A stretch of 64,000 nt of DNA. Source: an uncultured Gemmatimonadales bacterium (GTDB lineage Bacteria > Gemmatimonadota > Gemmatimonadetes > Gemmatimonadales > GWC2-71-9). Numbering within the stretch: position 1 is the first letter of the stretch; each line of letters begins with the position of its first letter. Both the position numbers and the translations under genes were made by a program. This document shows positions 43,280 through 52,477 of the stretch, piece by piece. Location: positions 249,947 to 313,946 of the forward strand of contig CAMYLY010000004.1 in NCBI GenBank assembly GCA_947259405.1, given 5' to 3'. Under the pieces are notes generated by a model. That model was not told where the DNA came from, ran no database searches, and saw only the letters and a program-made list of their open reading frames with translations.

Positions 43280-45321
43280 CCGACCGGTTCGAGGGACGCC
43301 TCGATCTCCCACGACGTGATGTAGCCCGCCACCGCACTTGCCGCGGTCGTATAGGGGCTTGCCAGATACAGCTGCCCCGGACCCGACCGTCCCGGGAAGT
43401 TTCGGTTGATCGCACTCACGGTCACCGTCTCGCGATCGTATGAGACACCCGGCCCGGCATTGATGCACGCACCGCACGACGGTTCGATGAACTCCGCCCC
43501 GACTTCACGGAACACGTCCAGATACCCCTGTTCCTCGCAATAGCGCTTCACCTCTTGTGACCCACACTGGATGAAACAGTTCACGGCGGGGTGTATGCGC
43601 TCCCCGCGCTCGAGCGCGTACTTAAAGACTGCCGCATACATATCCATATCCGACTTCTTGCCGGCGGTACACGATCCGGCGTACGCGATGTCGATCTTGA
43701 CCGGTCCCCCCAATTCCTCGAGAAACAGACCATTCCCGGGATCCCCGGGGAGCGCAACCATGGGCTTGAGGCTCGATGCGTCGACATCGATGACCGTCTC
43801 GTACTCGGCGTCGGGATCCGAGTGCAGTCCCGCCAGAAGCGCGCGGGACGCGTTCGCATCCGCCCCGCGCTCTCGCGCCAAGAATTCCACCGTCTTCTCG
43901 TCGGGCTGAATAATGCCCGTGAAAGCCCCAACCTCGGCGGCCATGTTCGTCATGGTCGCACGCTCGTCGATGGAGAGAGCTCGCACCGCCTCACCGGCAT
44001 ACTCCACGATCTTACCGATGGCGTGCCCATCGTTGACGTACGGGTGACGCAGGATCTGGAGCATGAAGTCCTTGGCAGTCACATTTGCCGGCTTCTCACC
44101 GCTCACGCGAATCAACACCGAGTGCGGCACTTTGAGCCGCACGTCTTTGGTGAGCCATGAATTGAAGATGGCCGTCGTCCCAACGCCGAACGCGATCGAA
44201 CCGATGGCGCCGGCATGGGGAGTGTGCGAATCGGTCCCGACAATGAGGTAACCGGGTAACGCGTGCTGCTCGAGGATCTTGGAATGACAGATCGCTTCGG
44301 AGCCTGTGGGGATCCCCATGTGCCCGCGCAGTTGGCTTCCCAGCTCACCGTAGAGCTTGACGCCCTGCCGTTCGGAGAAGTCCTCTTGCTTCTGCTTCAA
44401 CTCGAGCGCGACGTCCAGCAACCCCTCGGCTTTTCGCTCGTCGGTCATCACCATCTCGAGAAACGTCAGGTGGTCGCGGAAAAAGAAGATGGAACCGGGA
44501 TCCACCACAGGTTCCTCTTCGCCCACCAGATCACGCCAGAAGATGGCCGCCATTGGCGTCACGTATTCGTGGCTGAACCGAATGTCAGTGCGGACAAACC
44601 CTTCGTCTCCCGGTCTGACGTACGGTACGCCGACCTCGCCCGTCGCAAGATCCGTGACCCAATGGCGGGAAATGATCTTCTCGGCAAGCGTCATGGGACG
44701 TTCTGCAGACGTCACGGGGGGGACCGAGATCGCTCCCTGCAGGCGCGCCACATTGTACTGGAAGAGACCCCCGTGCTCGACGATGCCCCTCGTGATCTCA
44801 CCTTTGCCCGCAGTGAATTCACTCAAGGGGATCTCTTCTCCCGCCCGGAGCCGGTCGATCAGGCCGAAGTCCGTGCTGGTCAGGATGCCGAGGTTTTGGC
44901 AGTTCTCATCATAGATGCGTTCGATGTTCTCAGCGATGACAAGCTGGATTCCAGCGCACATCTCGGCGTACGGAGACTGCTCGCGTGACGATCCCTTGCC
45001 CCGCCGCTTTCCCGAGACGGAGCAAACGAACCCACCCTGCTTGACGCTCCCCCGTGCAATCGGGAACGCGTCCCCCGCCTTGAGGCCCAAGTAGGGAAAT
45101 TCGCCGAGCGTTTCGTCATAGTAATAGCAGATGTAGGCGGGAGTGATTTCGTCGGTTGAGATATTATCACGCAGGGGCGCGCCGACCGGCCATGCCAAGT
45201 CTTCACCCTCGAGTTGGCGCCTCACGAGGTCGGCATCATCCACGAGGAACAACACGCGACCATCGAAACGGAGTCGATCGTCGCGTTTTGTTATCGTCTT
45301 ATGCTTGAGCGATTCTGTCAT
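43276..45321 (-). CDS. Aconitase-family hydratase with N-terminal swivel domain
   Basis: 681 residues. The swivel (LeuD-like) domain comes first: DNISTDEITPAY, AFPIARGSVKQGGFV, then GKGSSREQSPYAEMCAG and DENCQNLGILTS. The three catalytic aconitase domains follow: IVGTDSHTPHAGAIGSIAFGVG, AGSCTAGKKSDMDMYA, and PSCGACINAGPGV, whose cysteines bind the 4Fe-4S cluster. This is the reverse of the usual order, swivel last. It probably isomerises citrate to isocitrate in the TCA cycle, but the sequence could also serve another 2-hydroxyacid. It is flanked by unrelated genes. Confidence 0.9.
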   Translation of the reverse strand: MTESLKHKTITKRDDRLRFDGRVLFLVDDADLVRRQLEGEDLAWPVGAPLRDNISTDEITPAYICYYYDETLGEFPYLGLKAGDAFPIARGSVKQGGFVCSVSGKRRGKGSSREQSPYAEMCAGIQLVIAENIERIYDENCQNLGILTSTDFGLIDRLRAGEEIPLSEFTAGKGEITRGIVEHGGLFQYNVARLQGAISVPPVTSAERPMTLAEKIISRHWVTDLATGEVGVPYVRPGDEGFVRTDIRFSHEYVTPMAAIFWRDLVGEEEPVVDPGSIFFFRDHLTFLEMVMTDERKAEGLLDVALELKQKQEDFSERQGVKLYGELGSQLRGHMGIPTGSEAICHSKILEQHALPGYLIVGTDSHTPHAGAIGSIAFGVGTTAIFNSWLTKDVRLKVPHSVLIRVSGEKPANVTAKDFMLQILRHPYVNDGHAIGKIVEYAGEAVRALSIDERATMTNMAAEVGAFTGIIQPDEKTVEFLARERGADANASRALLAGLHSDPDAEYETVIDVDASSLKPMVALPGDPGNGLFLEELGGPVKIDIAYAGSCTAGKKSDMDMYAAVFKYALERGERIHPAVNCFIQCGSQEVKRYCEEQGYLDVFREVGAEFIEPSCGACINAGPGVSYDRETVTVSAINRNFPGRSGPGQLYLASPYTTAASAVAGYITSWEIEASLEPVG

Positions 45322-45359
45322 ATACGTGCAAAGCTACCTGCTGATCCCACGAGGTGTTT

Positions 45360-46664
45360 CTAGTTCGTCGGGCTCACTTTCCTGAGTCGGTATAACAGCA
45401 CCGCGGCACGCTTTGTCTGCAGTGCCACGGACCGGAGATCGATGGTTTCGTCCACCGTGTGATCGTCAGCACCACCGGGGCCCAAACCGTCCATCGCCAT
45501 GTCGACCAGGCCGGCCGTGAACGAGATGTCGGCGGCACCTGCCATCCGCGGATCGACCGCGGTCACTGGACCCAGCCCAAGGTCACGGCTCACTTGGTCG
45601 AGAATGCCAAGCAGTCGTTCGTTGCCCGCTGTGGGCGCGAGCGGAGGGTACGAATCGTTGAACGTCAGCTCCGCCCGCGTATGCGAGAGATGCTCCCCAA
45701 CAATCGTCTGCATCTTCTGCTTCGCACTCATGAGTTGCTCGGGCGATATAGCCCGGATGTCTCCCGAGACAATAGTCCGTTCTGCAACGACATTGTTCTT
45801 GCCAAAAGCATTACCGCGAGCCTGGGCCGCATCGTAGTCCACATCCGTACCGCCGAGGATCAACCCAGGATTGAAGGTCAGGTACTGTTCCTCCGACAGC
45901 TGGGTATAGAACTGATGCAGAATCCGAGACGCCTCGTAGATGGCGCCTGCCCCGACGGTTTCGCGGAAGATCTGCGAGGAGTGCGCCGGGCGCCCAGACA
46001 CCGTGAGTTGCCAGCTGCTGGAGGAACGACGGGAAACCACCGCGGTGCGGGGATCCGAGTCACCGTTCTCGAAGCCTATCGCGATATCTGCAACTTCCGC
46101 GGCCTCGATCAAGGCCTGGCGGGCGAGAGAAAGAGGGCGACCGCTGCGCTCCTCGTCACCGGTCATCACAACCGTAATGCTCAGATCGTCTAATGCGCCC
46201 ACCTGATCCAACGCCTTTAGCGCGTAGACGATGATGACGTTGCCGCCCTTCATATCAATCACGCCTGGACCCGTCGCCAGCGAGTCTGCCTTCATCTCAA
46301 AGCGTTGGAACGGACTGTCCTTCTCGAATACGGTGTCAAGATGCCCGATCAACAACAGGTGCGGACCGCTGCCCGCTCGTGTTGCCACGAGGTGACCTGA
46401 GCGACCGAACGCACTTCCGTCTACCCAAGACGTCTCGAACCCTAGGGCGTCCAATTCACTCATGAACACGTCACCTACCGCGCGCACCCCGGCGAGGTTG
46501 AGTGACCCGCTATTTATGTTGACTACGCGCTCGAGGAGCGAGATGGCATTCGCTGCGTTCGCTTCAACATGGCCGGCGATTCGCTGCTCCAGATCGGTGG
46601 TTTGGGCCGCGACCGCCGTGTTGAGCAACATGCCCATCATCAGAACTCGAATACTCCGCATCAA
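45360..46664 (-). CDS. M20-family zinc metallopeptidase (carboxypeptidase G2-like), exported
   Basis: 434 residues with a signal peptide (MMRSIRVLMMGMLLNTAVAAQ). M20 metal ligands are in place: His in LLLIGHLDTVFEK, Asp in GPGVIDMKGGNVI, Glu-Glu-like TGDEERSGR, and the terminal His of the ligand set in GADDHTVDETI. The dimerisation domain sits between (about 205-320). It hydrolyses C-terminal glutamate or other residues from folate-like or peptide substrates in the periplasm. Divergent from the lipoprotein at 46706 with a short shared promoter gap. Confidence 0.92.
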   Translation of the reverse strand: MMRSIRVLMMGMLLNTAVAAQTTDLEQRIAGHVEANAANAISLLERVVNINSGSLNLAGVRAVGDVFMSELDALGFETSWVDGSAFGRSGHLVATRAGSGPHLLLIGHLDTVFEKDSPFQRFEMKADSLATGPGVIDMKGGNVIIVYALKALDQVGALDDLSITVVMTGDEERSGRPLSLARQALIEAAEVADIAIGFENGDSDPRTAVVSRRSSSSWQLTVSGRPAHSSQIFRETVGAGAIYEASRILHQFYTQLSEEQYLTFNPGLILGGTDVDYDAAQARGNAFGKNNVVAERTIVSGDIRAISPEQLMSAKQKMQTIVGEHLSHTRAELTFNDSYPPLAPTAGNERLLGILDQVSRDLGLGPVTAVDPRMAGAADISFTAGLVDMAMDGLGPGGADDHTVDETIDLRSVALQTKRAAVLLYRLRKVSPTN

Positions 46665-46705
46665 ACCCTCCTGCCTGGACGACCATCAGTGTACACTTCC
46701 GCGCC

Positions 46706-47608
46706 ATGGGATGGCACTCCTTCGCCCGCTCCGCCTCGTTGGCCGTGGCGTTCAGCGCTTGCTCCCCGTCCGATCAGGGGCGCCAGCCCGAACCGTTCGT
46801 GCGGCCAACCCAGTTCGAGGAGACAGGCGTATTCCAAACCCCCAACCTCACCGAAAGCTCCGGCGTGGCCGCGAGCCGGCAACATCCGGGCTACCTCTGG
46901 ACACACAACGACTCGGGCGACGAGCCCGTCGTCTACTTGACCGATCTCTCCGGAGCCAACCTGGGAAAGCTGGCCCTCACGGGGGCCCGCGCCCGTGACT
47001 GGGAAGACATCACGGTCGGCGTCTGCCCTGACTCGCCAGCCCAGTGCATCTACTTGGCCGACACCGGGGACAACTCGCAACGCCGACTCAGCGCACGTAT
47101 CTACGTTGCCCGAGAGCCGACGGAAGTGCCGCTAAAAGTAGAATCGCTGCCCACACGCCACATCGAACTTATTTTTGACCGCCCATTCAATATTGAGGCG
47201 GCGGCCACCCACCCGTCCGGCGACCTCTGGCTCATCTCTAAAGGACTCCAGGACACGTCTATCTTTGCCTTCCGGATAACACGCAGTGAATTGACCCATG
47301 ATTCAATAAAAGTTAAGCCATTGCTCGAAATGGACTTCGATCCAGCACCGACCCTCGGCCAGCTGGTGACAGGAGCGGCGATATCCTCGGACGGCTCCGT
47401 TCTCGTGGCCCGCACATACACCCAGATCTTCTACTACGGGATGGACCGAGATCGCCTGACCCGACAGTTCGTGTGTTGGCTTGGACCTCGAGAGCCGCAG
47501 GGGGAGGCAGTCGATTTCCTGGACGAAAGCCGTCTCGTACTGACCAGTGAGTCAGAAAAGAGCGGTCGGGCACCCATCCACGTCGTGTCGTGCCGACCCG
47601 GTCTCTAA
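46706..47608 (+). CDS. Hypothetical lipoprotein, beta-propeller-like
   Basis: 300 residues. Lipobox AVAFSAC near residue 19 (MGWHSFARSASLAVAFSAC). The mature part has propeller-like blades: ESSGVAASRQHPGYLWTHNDSGDEPVVYLTDL, DWEDITVGVCPD, IYLADTGDNSQRR, and NIEAAATHPSGDLWLISKG. This resembles extracellular phytase-like or esterase-like propellers in repeat style, but no active-site motif can be named. Anchored to a membrane facing the periplasm. It overlaps the next gene's frame by 19 bp if that gene starts at 47590. Confidence 0.82.
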   Translation: MGWHSFARSASLAVAFSACSPSDQGRQPEPFVRPTQFEETGVFQTPNLTESSGVAASRQHPGYLWTHNDSGDEPVVYLTDLSGANLGKLALTGARARDWEDITVGVCPDSPAQCIYLADTGDNSQRRLSARIYVAREPTEVPLKVESLPTRHIELIFDRPFNIEAAATHPSGDLWLISKGLQDTSIFAFRITRSELTHDSIKVKPLLEMDFDPAPTLGQLVTGAAISSDGSVLVARTYTQIFYYGMDRDRLTRQFVCWLGPREPQGEAVDFLDESRLVLTSESEKSGRAPIHVVSCRPGL

Positions 47609-48822
47609 AGGGTTACAAGACAACGGCTTCTGAGAAGCACCTAGCTGATCTTCAGCAAACCGGGTATAATGCCGCCCGATTTTCCCGCCCCATTTTCTTT
47701 GGCGAAGGAGCCGTTCAGCTGGAGCTCCCAACGACCCATCGCGTTCCGGTCGGCTGGATCCGCGAAAAGGCGTGCGCCCCAATCCGCTGGCGTACGCTCA
47801 ACGAAATCCTCCCGCCCAACTCTGCGGCTGAATCCGATGTCGCGGCCTTGAGGGAAGAGCTGCTCCAATACAAGCGAGTCACGCAGACGATCCGGAAGCA
47901 GCGGAAGGGAGTGTGGGGGGGCAACATTCTCGGCGTTGCGACTGCCAAGGCTCAGGGGATCAAGGACGTCGGCACGGTGGCTAGCTACCGGCACCTTATT
48001 GAGCTCGGGGTTCCCCGCGGCGAACGCGTGTTTCGCAGCGCGGAGCGCGTCTTCCACCGCCTGCTGTCCCGGGATAGCGACCCCGCTCTGTTGTTCGAAT
48101 ACAAGGCGGGGGCCAAGGCCAACTACGAGCTCGCCGACTGGGCCCGTCAGCAGTTCCGAGAGGGTGCCGTGGCGGCCCTCGCCCAGGCCGGTTACGTCGA
48201 CGACCCCCGGGTCCGCGGGGCAGCCCACAAGATCGCCACGGCGATCTCGACCTTTCTGCGGAGTGATCTAGCCGAAAAGCCAATCATCCGACGGTCGAAC
48301 AAGAACGTCCTACATCCGGATGCCCACCCGCCCACGATCTATTCGGTGGCAATGTTGGCGCACATGCCGGGGCTCCAGCGAGAGCGTGCTGGGTTTGCCG
48401 ACCGTCTGGGTGCCTACATCTCGGCGCAAGCCACGAAGCGCTCCTACGTCATCCAACTCGGGCGCCGAGGGATCAAGCCCACGCACATCTTGTTGGGAGA
48501 CCCCCTGCAGGCGTCCTCAGCTGGCGCTCCAAAGGACCTCCCACTCGCGCTCCATTGGATCGAGCTGTTGGTGCGGCTCGAACTCCTCGAAGCCTCAACG
48601 GTCGCACAGCGGATCCTCGCCAGGCTTCTGCGAGACTGCGACGCTGACGGGGTTTGGTCTCCCAAGAACGTCCGCTCGATGCCGAAAAGCGCCTCCAAGG
48701 TGGCGGATTTCGCCTTCCCACTCGAACTCGACGGCAAGACGGTGGACCGTCGTCAGGCGGATGTGACATTCCGGCTTGCGCTGATCGCCAAACTGGCAGG
48801 ATGGGAGCTGCAATTCGCGTGA
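47590..48822 (+). CDS. 410-residue protein of unknown function, start uncertain
   Basis: The frame is open for 410 codons. It begins with GTG at 47590 overlapping the previous stop, but TATAAT at 47665-47670 and AAGGAG near 47705 lie inside it, which would point to a downstream start although no ATG/GTG/TTG follows closely. The protein is helical and basic: AKANYELADWARQQFREGAVAALAQAGYVDDPRVRGAAHK, a DGVWSPKNVR segment and a C-terminus FRLALIAKLAGWELQ. Not assigned to a family. It stands 57 bp upstream of the TrmB-like gene. Confidence 0.6.
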   Translation: MPTRSLKGYKTTASEKHLADLQQTGYNAARFSRPIFFGEGAVQLELPTTHRVPVGWIREKACAPIRWRTLNEILPPNSAAESDVAALREELLQYKRVTQTIRKQRKGVWGGNILGVATAKAQGIKDVGTVASYRHLIELGVPRGERVFRSAERVFHRLLSRDSDPALLFEYKAGAKANYELADWARQQFREGAVAALAQAGYVDDPRVRGAAHKIATAISTFLRSDLAEKPIIRRSNKNVLHPDAHPPTIYSVAMLAHMPGLQRERAGFADRLGAYISAQATKRSYVIQLGRRGIKPTHILLGDPLQASSAGAPKDLPLALHWIELLVRLELLEASTVAQRILARLLRDCDADGVWSPKNVRSMPKSASKVADFAFPLELDGKTVDRRQADVTFRLALIAKLAGWELQFA

Positions 48823-48843
48823 GCAGCTATCTTCAGCAATAGC

Positions 48844-48882
48844 TTGACGAATCGACATTAGTAGCAATAAATACTACTAATG
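48844..48882 (+). promoter_or_regulatory. Promoter and perfect operator overlapping the TrmB-like start codon
   Basis: Promoter TTGACG (48844-48849), 18-bp spacer, TAAATA (48868-48873). A perfect inverted repeat CATTAGTAG-N9-CTACTAATG (48856-48882) covers the -10 and ends in the ATG of the regulator gene. The transcription start would fall at or next to the ATG, implying a leaderless mRNA; no ribosome-binding site is seen. Confidence 0.7.
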
Positions 48883-49563
48883 CTAAACCTTACGCCTTTC
48901 GGTTTCACACGTACTGAGGGATCGGTCTACGAGCGTCTGACTGACCTCGGTCCTTCATCCGGATATTCTGTTGCCAAGTCACTGGGAATCGCGCGGGCGA
49001 ACGCCTACCAGGCGCTTGATGGCCTCGTGACCAAGGGTGCCGCTCGGATTGTCAGGGAGAATCCGAAGACCTACCGCGCGCTGGCCCCGGCGTCGCTCCA
49101 GGCTCTCATCAGTCAGAAGCAAGCTCGTAATCTCGAGGATCTGGAGTCGGCACTCGATCGGTTGAGCCAGGCGGGCTCCCCTTCGCTGGCCGAGTTCAAG
49201 GGCCCAAGAGAATTCGGACAGCTCATCCTGCGCACGGCAACACGGGCCCTGGGCCCAGTGCAGTATCTGGGTCCGGCGAGCCTAGCGCAGGAGGCGGCCC
49301 CAATCTGGCGAAAGCGCAAAACCGAGGGCCTAGCGACGCAGCTGTGGGTCTACGGTGATGCAACAGGGCTTCCGCTTGAGGCGGACACGATTGATGAATC
49401 CGTGGCCCTGCGACAGATGGGGGTCTTGCCGCTCGCACTCGCGGCGGGTGAAATAGGGGTGCTTGGTCAGGGGGACGCCGACGATCTGCGCGGTTACTGG
49501 AGCGCGGAGCCCCTCATTCTCGGAGCCGCACTGGCGGTGATCGCATCGGTCGTTCAGCCCTGA
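48880..49563 (+). CDS. TrmB-like winged-helix transcriptional regulator
   Basis: 227 residues. N-terminal winged helix of the TrmB/ArsR type: EGSVYERLTDLGPSSGYSVAKSLGIARANAYQALDGLVTKGAARI, then YRALAPASLQALISQKQ and a short coiled coil, and an effector domain from about 100. No sugar-binding site can be identified. The operator at 48856-48882 overlaps its start codon, so autorepression is probable. It may also control the 410-residue gene upstream or the M23 gene downstream, but those sites were not seen. Confidence 0.85.
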   Translation: MLNLTPFGFTRTEGSVYERLTDLGPSSGYSVAKSLGIARANAYQALDGLVTKGAARIVRENPKTYRALAPASLQALISQKQARNLEDLESALDRLSQAGSPSLAEFKGPREFGQLILRTATRALGPVQYLGPASLAQEAAPIWRKRKTEGLATQLWVYGDATGLPLEADTIDESVALRQMGVLPLALAAGEIGVLGQGDADDLRGYWSAEPLILGAALAVIASVVQP

Positions 49564-49634
49564 AACCGGCACCGTGATTGCAGGAGGGGGTATCCATTGA
49601 GACCTCATCCACCAGGACAGGCATTGCCAGGAAG

Positions 49635-51038
49635 ATGCATCGACCAAACCTGACGGTTGTGCCCCGACGGCACATTGGCTGGCTGGCTATCGCTGTTACC
49701 TGCTTGGCATTTGCGGGTTGCGGCACTGAGCGTGGCCGAGTCGAGGCTCGGTTCGTCTTGGCCACCCCGCGGGACGTGTATGAGCTAGGCCTGCAGGAGG
49801 CCGGGTTGAACGAGACTGCGTTGGGCCGTGATTGGCTCCGGGTGGCAAAACATTCTTTGGAGCGCCCGGCCCCCATTCAGACGCCATATCGTGAGGTGAC
49901 GTACCTCGATCCCTCGCGAGCTGTCGCCATCGCGTACCGTGTCGAACTAGCCCGCGGACAACGTCTCGTGGCCAAGGTCGAAACGGCAACGCCGACAGAA
50001 GAGCTTCAGATCTTCCTCGATCTGTTCTACGAATTGGACAGCCTGGGTTCGGTGAATCTCGTGCGAAGCGCCGACAGCCTTTCGTGGGAGGTCGAGTACG
50101 TGGCGCGACGTCCAGGTAATTACATCCTACGGATGCAGCCTGAATTGCTGCGCGGCGGCCGCTTCACCATGACGATGAGTGCACACGCGTCGCTGGCGTT
50201 CCCCGTGGCAGGCCACGACCTGGGGGCGGTGCGAAGCGGGTTCGGCGCTCCCCGTGATGACGGCCGACGCGAACACCATGGGTTGGACATCTTCGCGCGT
50301 CGCGGAACGCCGGTTCTCGCAGGCGTCGCGGGTCAGGCCCGTCCAAGTACCAACGGCCTGGGCGGCAACATCGTATGGCTGCGAGACAACGAGAACGGAC
50401 GGAGCCTGTACTACGCACACCTCGATCGGTGGGCATTCGAACGGAGACGCTGGGTTGAGCCTGGCGATACGATTGGCTTCGTCGGCAACAGCGGAAACGC
50501 ACGGACAACACCCCCGCATCTGCATTTTGGCATCTACTGGCGTGGTGCCGGTGCGGTCGACCCGTACCCGCAGCTCTACGAGTCTCCGAATCAACCCGCA
50601 ACCTTCGCCGGAGAGCTCGGGTGGGTCGGCGAGTTCGCGCGCGTTCCCGGTTCGGGCGTGGCGCTGCGGTCACGCCCATCGACTCGGGCGACCGTCCTCA
50701 GTGAGCTGCCGCAGCACGCGTCGTTCGAGATCCTGGCCGGCAGCGGCAGTTGGTATCGCGTACGACTACCTGATGCGCGGGAGGGATTTGTGCCGAGACA
50801 ACGCGTGGAGTTGATGGACACGCCGGTCCGGCTGCTGACTGTTGCGGAGGGGTCAGCGATCCTCAGCGGGCCCAGCTCGGTCGCCGTCGCCCAGGACACC
50901 GTCGTACCGGGTGAGACGGTGCCGCTCCTCGGTACCTACGGTGATTACTATCTCGTCGAGAACGACAAGGGCGTCCTAGGTTGGGTCCCTTCAGGCATGC
51001 TTTCGGCGGTGGCGGACCTGACAGACTCAAACAACTAG
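49635..51038 (+). CDS. M23-family peptidoglycan endopeptidase lipoprotein with SH3 repeats
   Basis: 467 residues from the ATG at 49635; lipobox LAFAGC at about residues 24-29 (signal includes VVPRRHIGWLAIAVTCLAFAGC). The peptidase domain has the LasA-type metal set: His and Asp in REHHGLDIFARRGTPV, and HLHFGIYW. After it come two SH3-like segments (GVALRSRPSTRATVLSEL and AILSGPSSVAVAQ), which bind cell-wall stems. Periplasmic remodelling of peptidoglycan cross-bridges is likely. A TTG at 49578 with AGGAGG after it is an alternative start upstream. Confidence 0.9.
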   Translation: MHRPNLTVVPRRHIGWLAIAVTCLAFAGCGTERGRVEARFVLATPRDVYELGLQEAGLNETALGRDWLRVAKHSLERPAPIQTPYREVTYLDPSRAVAIAYRVELARGQRLVAKVETATPTEELQIFLDLFYELDSLGSVNLVRSADSLSWEVEYVARRPGNYILRMQPELLRGGRFTMTMSAHASLAFPVAGHDLGAVRSGFGAPRDDGRREHHGLDIFARRGTPVLAGVAGQARPSTNGLGGNIVWLRDNENGRSLYYAHLDRWAFERRRWVEPGDTIGFVGNSGNARTTPPHLHFGIYWRGAGAVDPYPQLYESPNQPATFAGELGWVGEFARVPGSGVALRSRPSTRATVLSELPQHASFEILAGSGSWYRVRLPDAREGFVPRQRVELMDTPVRLLTVAEGSAILSGPSSVAVAQDTVVPGETVPLLGTYGDYYLVENDKGVLGWVPSGMLSAVADLTDSNN

Positions 51039-52402
51039 TTACTCGGCGCTTGCGGCCACCTCCCGTTCAAGAATGTCCTCACGGCGGACCGCACCATCTC
51101 GGGCTGCTCCAGCCACGGGTAATGCCCAGCTCCTTCGATCCTGTGAAGACGCGCATTGGGATACGCGACGGCCCAAGCCACCGCACCCTCGATGGGCATC
51201 GGGTCGGCCGATCCGTGAATCACCAACACATCGCCTGTGTACGCCGCGGCGCCGGTCGTAAAGTCCCAGTTCCCCAGCGACGTCAGTAGCTGTTCGTTTG
51301 CGGCTTCCCACCGGGCGGGTTGTTCATTCGGGAACCGGCAGAGACCGAAAGCACCGGACGGAAGGGCATTGAGGTTCCCCAAACGCGGCCGAATGATCGC
51401 GGTGGTCCAATACGACTCGCAATACTCGAGCGGTCGGGAGCGATCGTCGCCGTGCTCACGCATGAGGTCCAAGATCTGCACGCCTATCGCATCTTGCCCG
51501 ACTCCGCGGTCCCACTCCATCCGATATTGAGCGCGCGTCGGGGGGAGCGGGCTAATCAACACCATGCGACTCACTCGATCTGGAAACCGTCGTGCGAACT
51601 CGGCCACCGCCGGACCGGAATGCGACCACCCGACGAGTGCCACCCTCTCTAACGCGTGGTACTCTCGTACAGCATCCAGGTCGAACAGCGCCGTCTCGAG
51701 GTCGTGGCCGCTGGTCGACGCCGGGACCGACGCTCCTCGATGGCGAGTGTCGTAGAAGATGAGGCGATGCTCATCCGACAATGACGAGAGCGTTGAGGGC
51801 AACAAACGAGCATCGGTAACGATAGTGGCGGATGTTCCGCTCCCGACATCTTTGTAGAACAGCCTCGTGTTGTCGGGTCGGCCAATGTACCCACCGCGTG
51901 GAAGTGATGCGTAGTCGATGATTGGTGCGCGACAGGCCCACGTGGCGCTCGTGCTGGCGTAGCCCACCCGCTGCAGTACCTGGCCCGTCCACAGCCACAC
52001 TCCCCACCCAACCACGCCGAGCGCGAGAACGTGCGCAATCGCCATGCGGGTGCTCCACGCGGAGATTGCCGCCAGGCTCCCAATCGCCACGATGATAGTC
52101 ACGGGCACGAGGTACCCCACCAGAGCAAGCCCACACGCTTTGAGATACGGCCACTGAGTCATGCCCGCACCGAGCGCCACACCGGACAGAACCCACAACC
52201 AGGTCATCCTTCGGTCCCGTGGGGTCGGGCCGGCCGCCAGGGCAGAAGCGCCCCCAATGCCAAACGACAAACGCGCTCCGCGTCCGGGCGGGTTGTCGCG
52301 TTCGCCCAGCAAGGACGGGTCCGCTCCCGGTAGTTTTTCGAGCAGCTTGTCAACCTCGGCTGCAAGCGGATCGTGATCGGGGCCCGTGGGCTTTGGCGGC
52401 AC
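51035..52402 (-). CDS. Membrane-anchored alpha/beta hydrolase
   Basis: 455 residues. After an N-terminal cytoplasmic segment, three hydrophobic helices span about 66-155. The hydrolase domain follows: FYKDVGSGTSAT, LIFYDTRHRGASVP, nucleophile elbow GWSHSG, catalytic Asp in HGSADPMPI and His in GAGHYPWLEQP. It resembles proline iminopeptidase or haloalkane-type hydrolases, but substrate is unknown. The stop overlaps that of the M23 gene in CTAG. Confidence 0.87.
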   Translation of the reverse strand: MPPKPTGPDHDPLAAEVDKLLEKLPGADPSLLGERDNPPGRGARLSFGIGGASALAAGPTPRDRRMTWLWVLSGVALGAGMTQWPYLKACGLALVGYLVPVTIIVAIGSLAAISAWSTRMAIAHVLALGVVGWGVWLWTGQVLQRVGYASTSATWACRAPIIDYASLPRGGYIGRPDNTRLFYKDVGSGTSATIVTDARLLPSTLSSLSDEHRLIFYDTRHRGASVPASTSGHDLETALFDLDAVREYHALERVALVGWSHSGPAVAEFARRFPDRVSRMVLISPLPPTRAQYRMEWDRGVGQDAIGVQILDLMREHGDDRSRPLEYCESYWTTAIIRPRLGNLNALPSGAFGLCRFPNEQPARWEAANEQLLTSLGNWDFTTGAAAYTGDVLVIHGSADPMPIEGAVAWAVAYPNARLHRIEGAGHYPWLEQPEMVRSAVRTFLNGRWPQAPSN

Positions 52403-52477
52403 GGTAGAACCTCATCAAGTTGTGCAGGCGAAACTAAGATGCTCGGAAGGTCCGAAACAAGTTGCCGCGAGTGGAGA

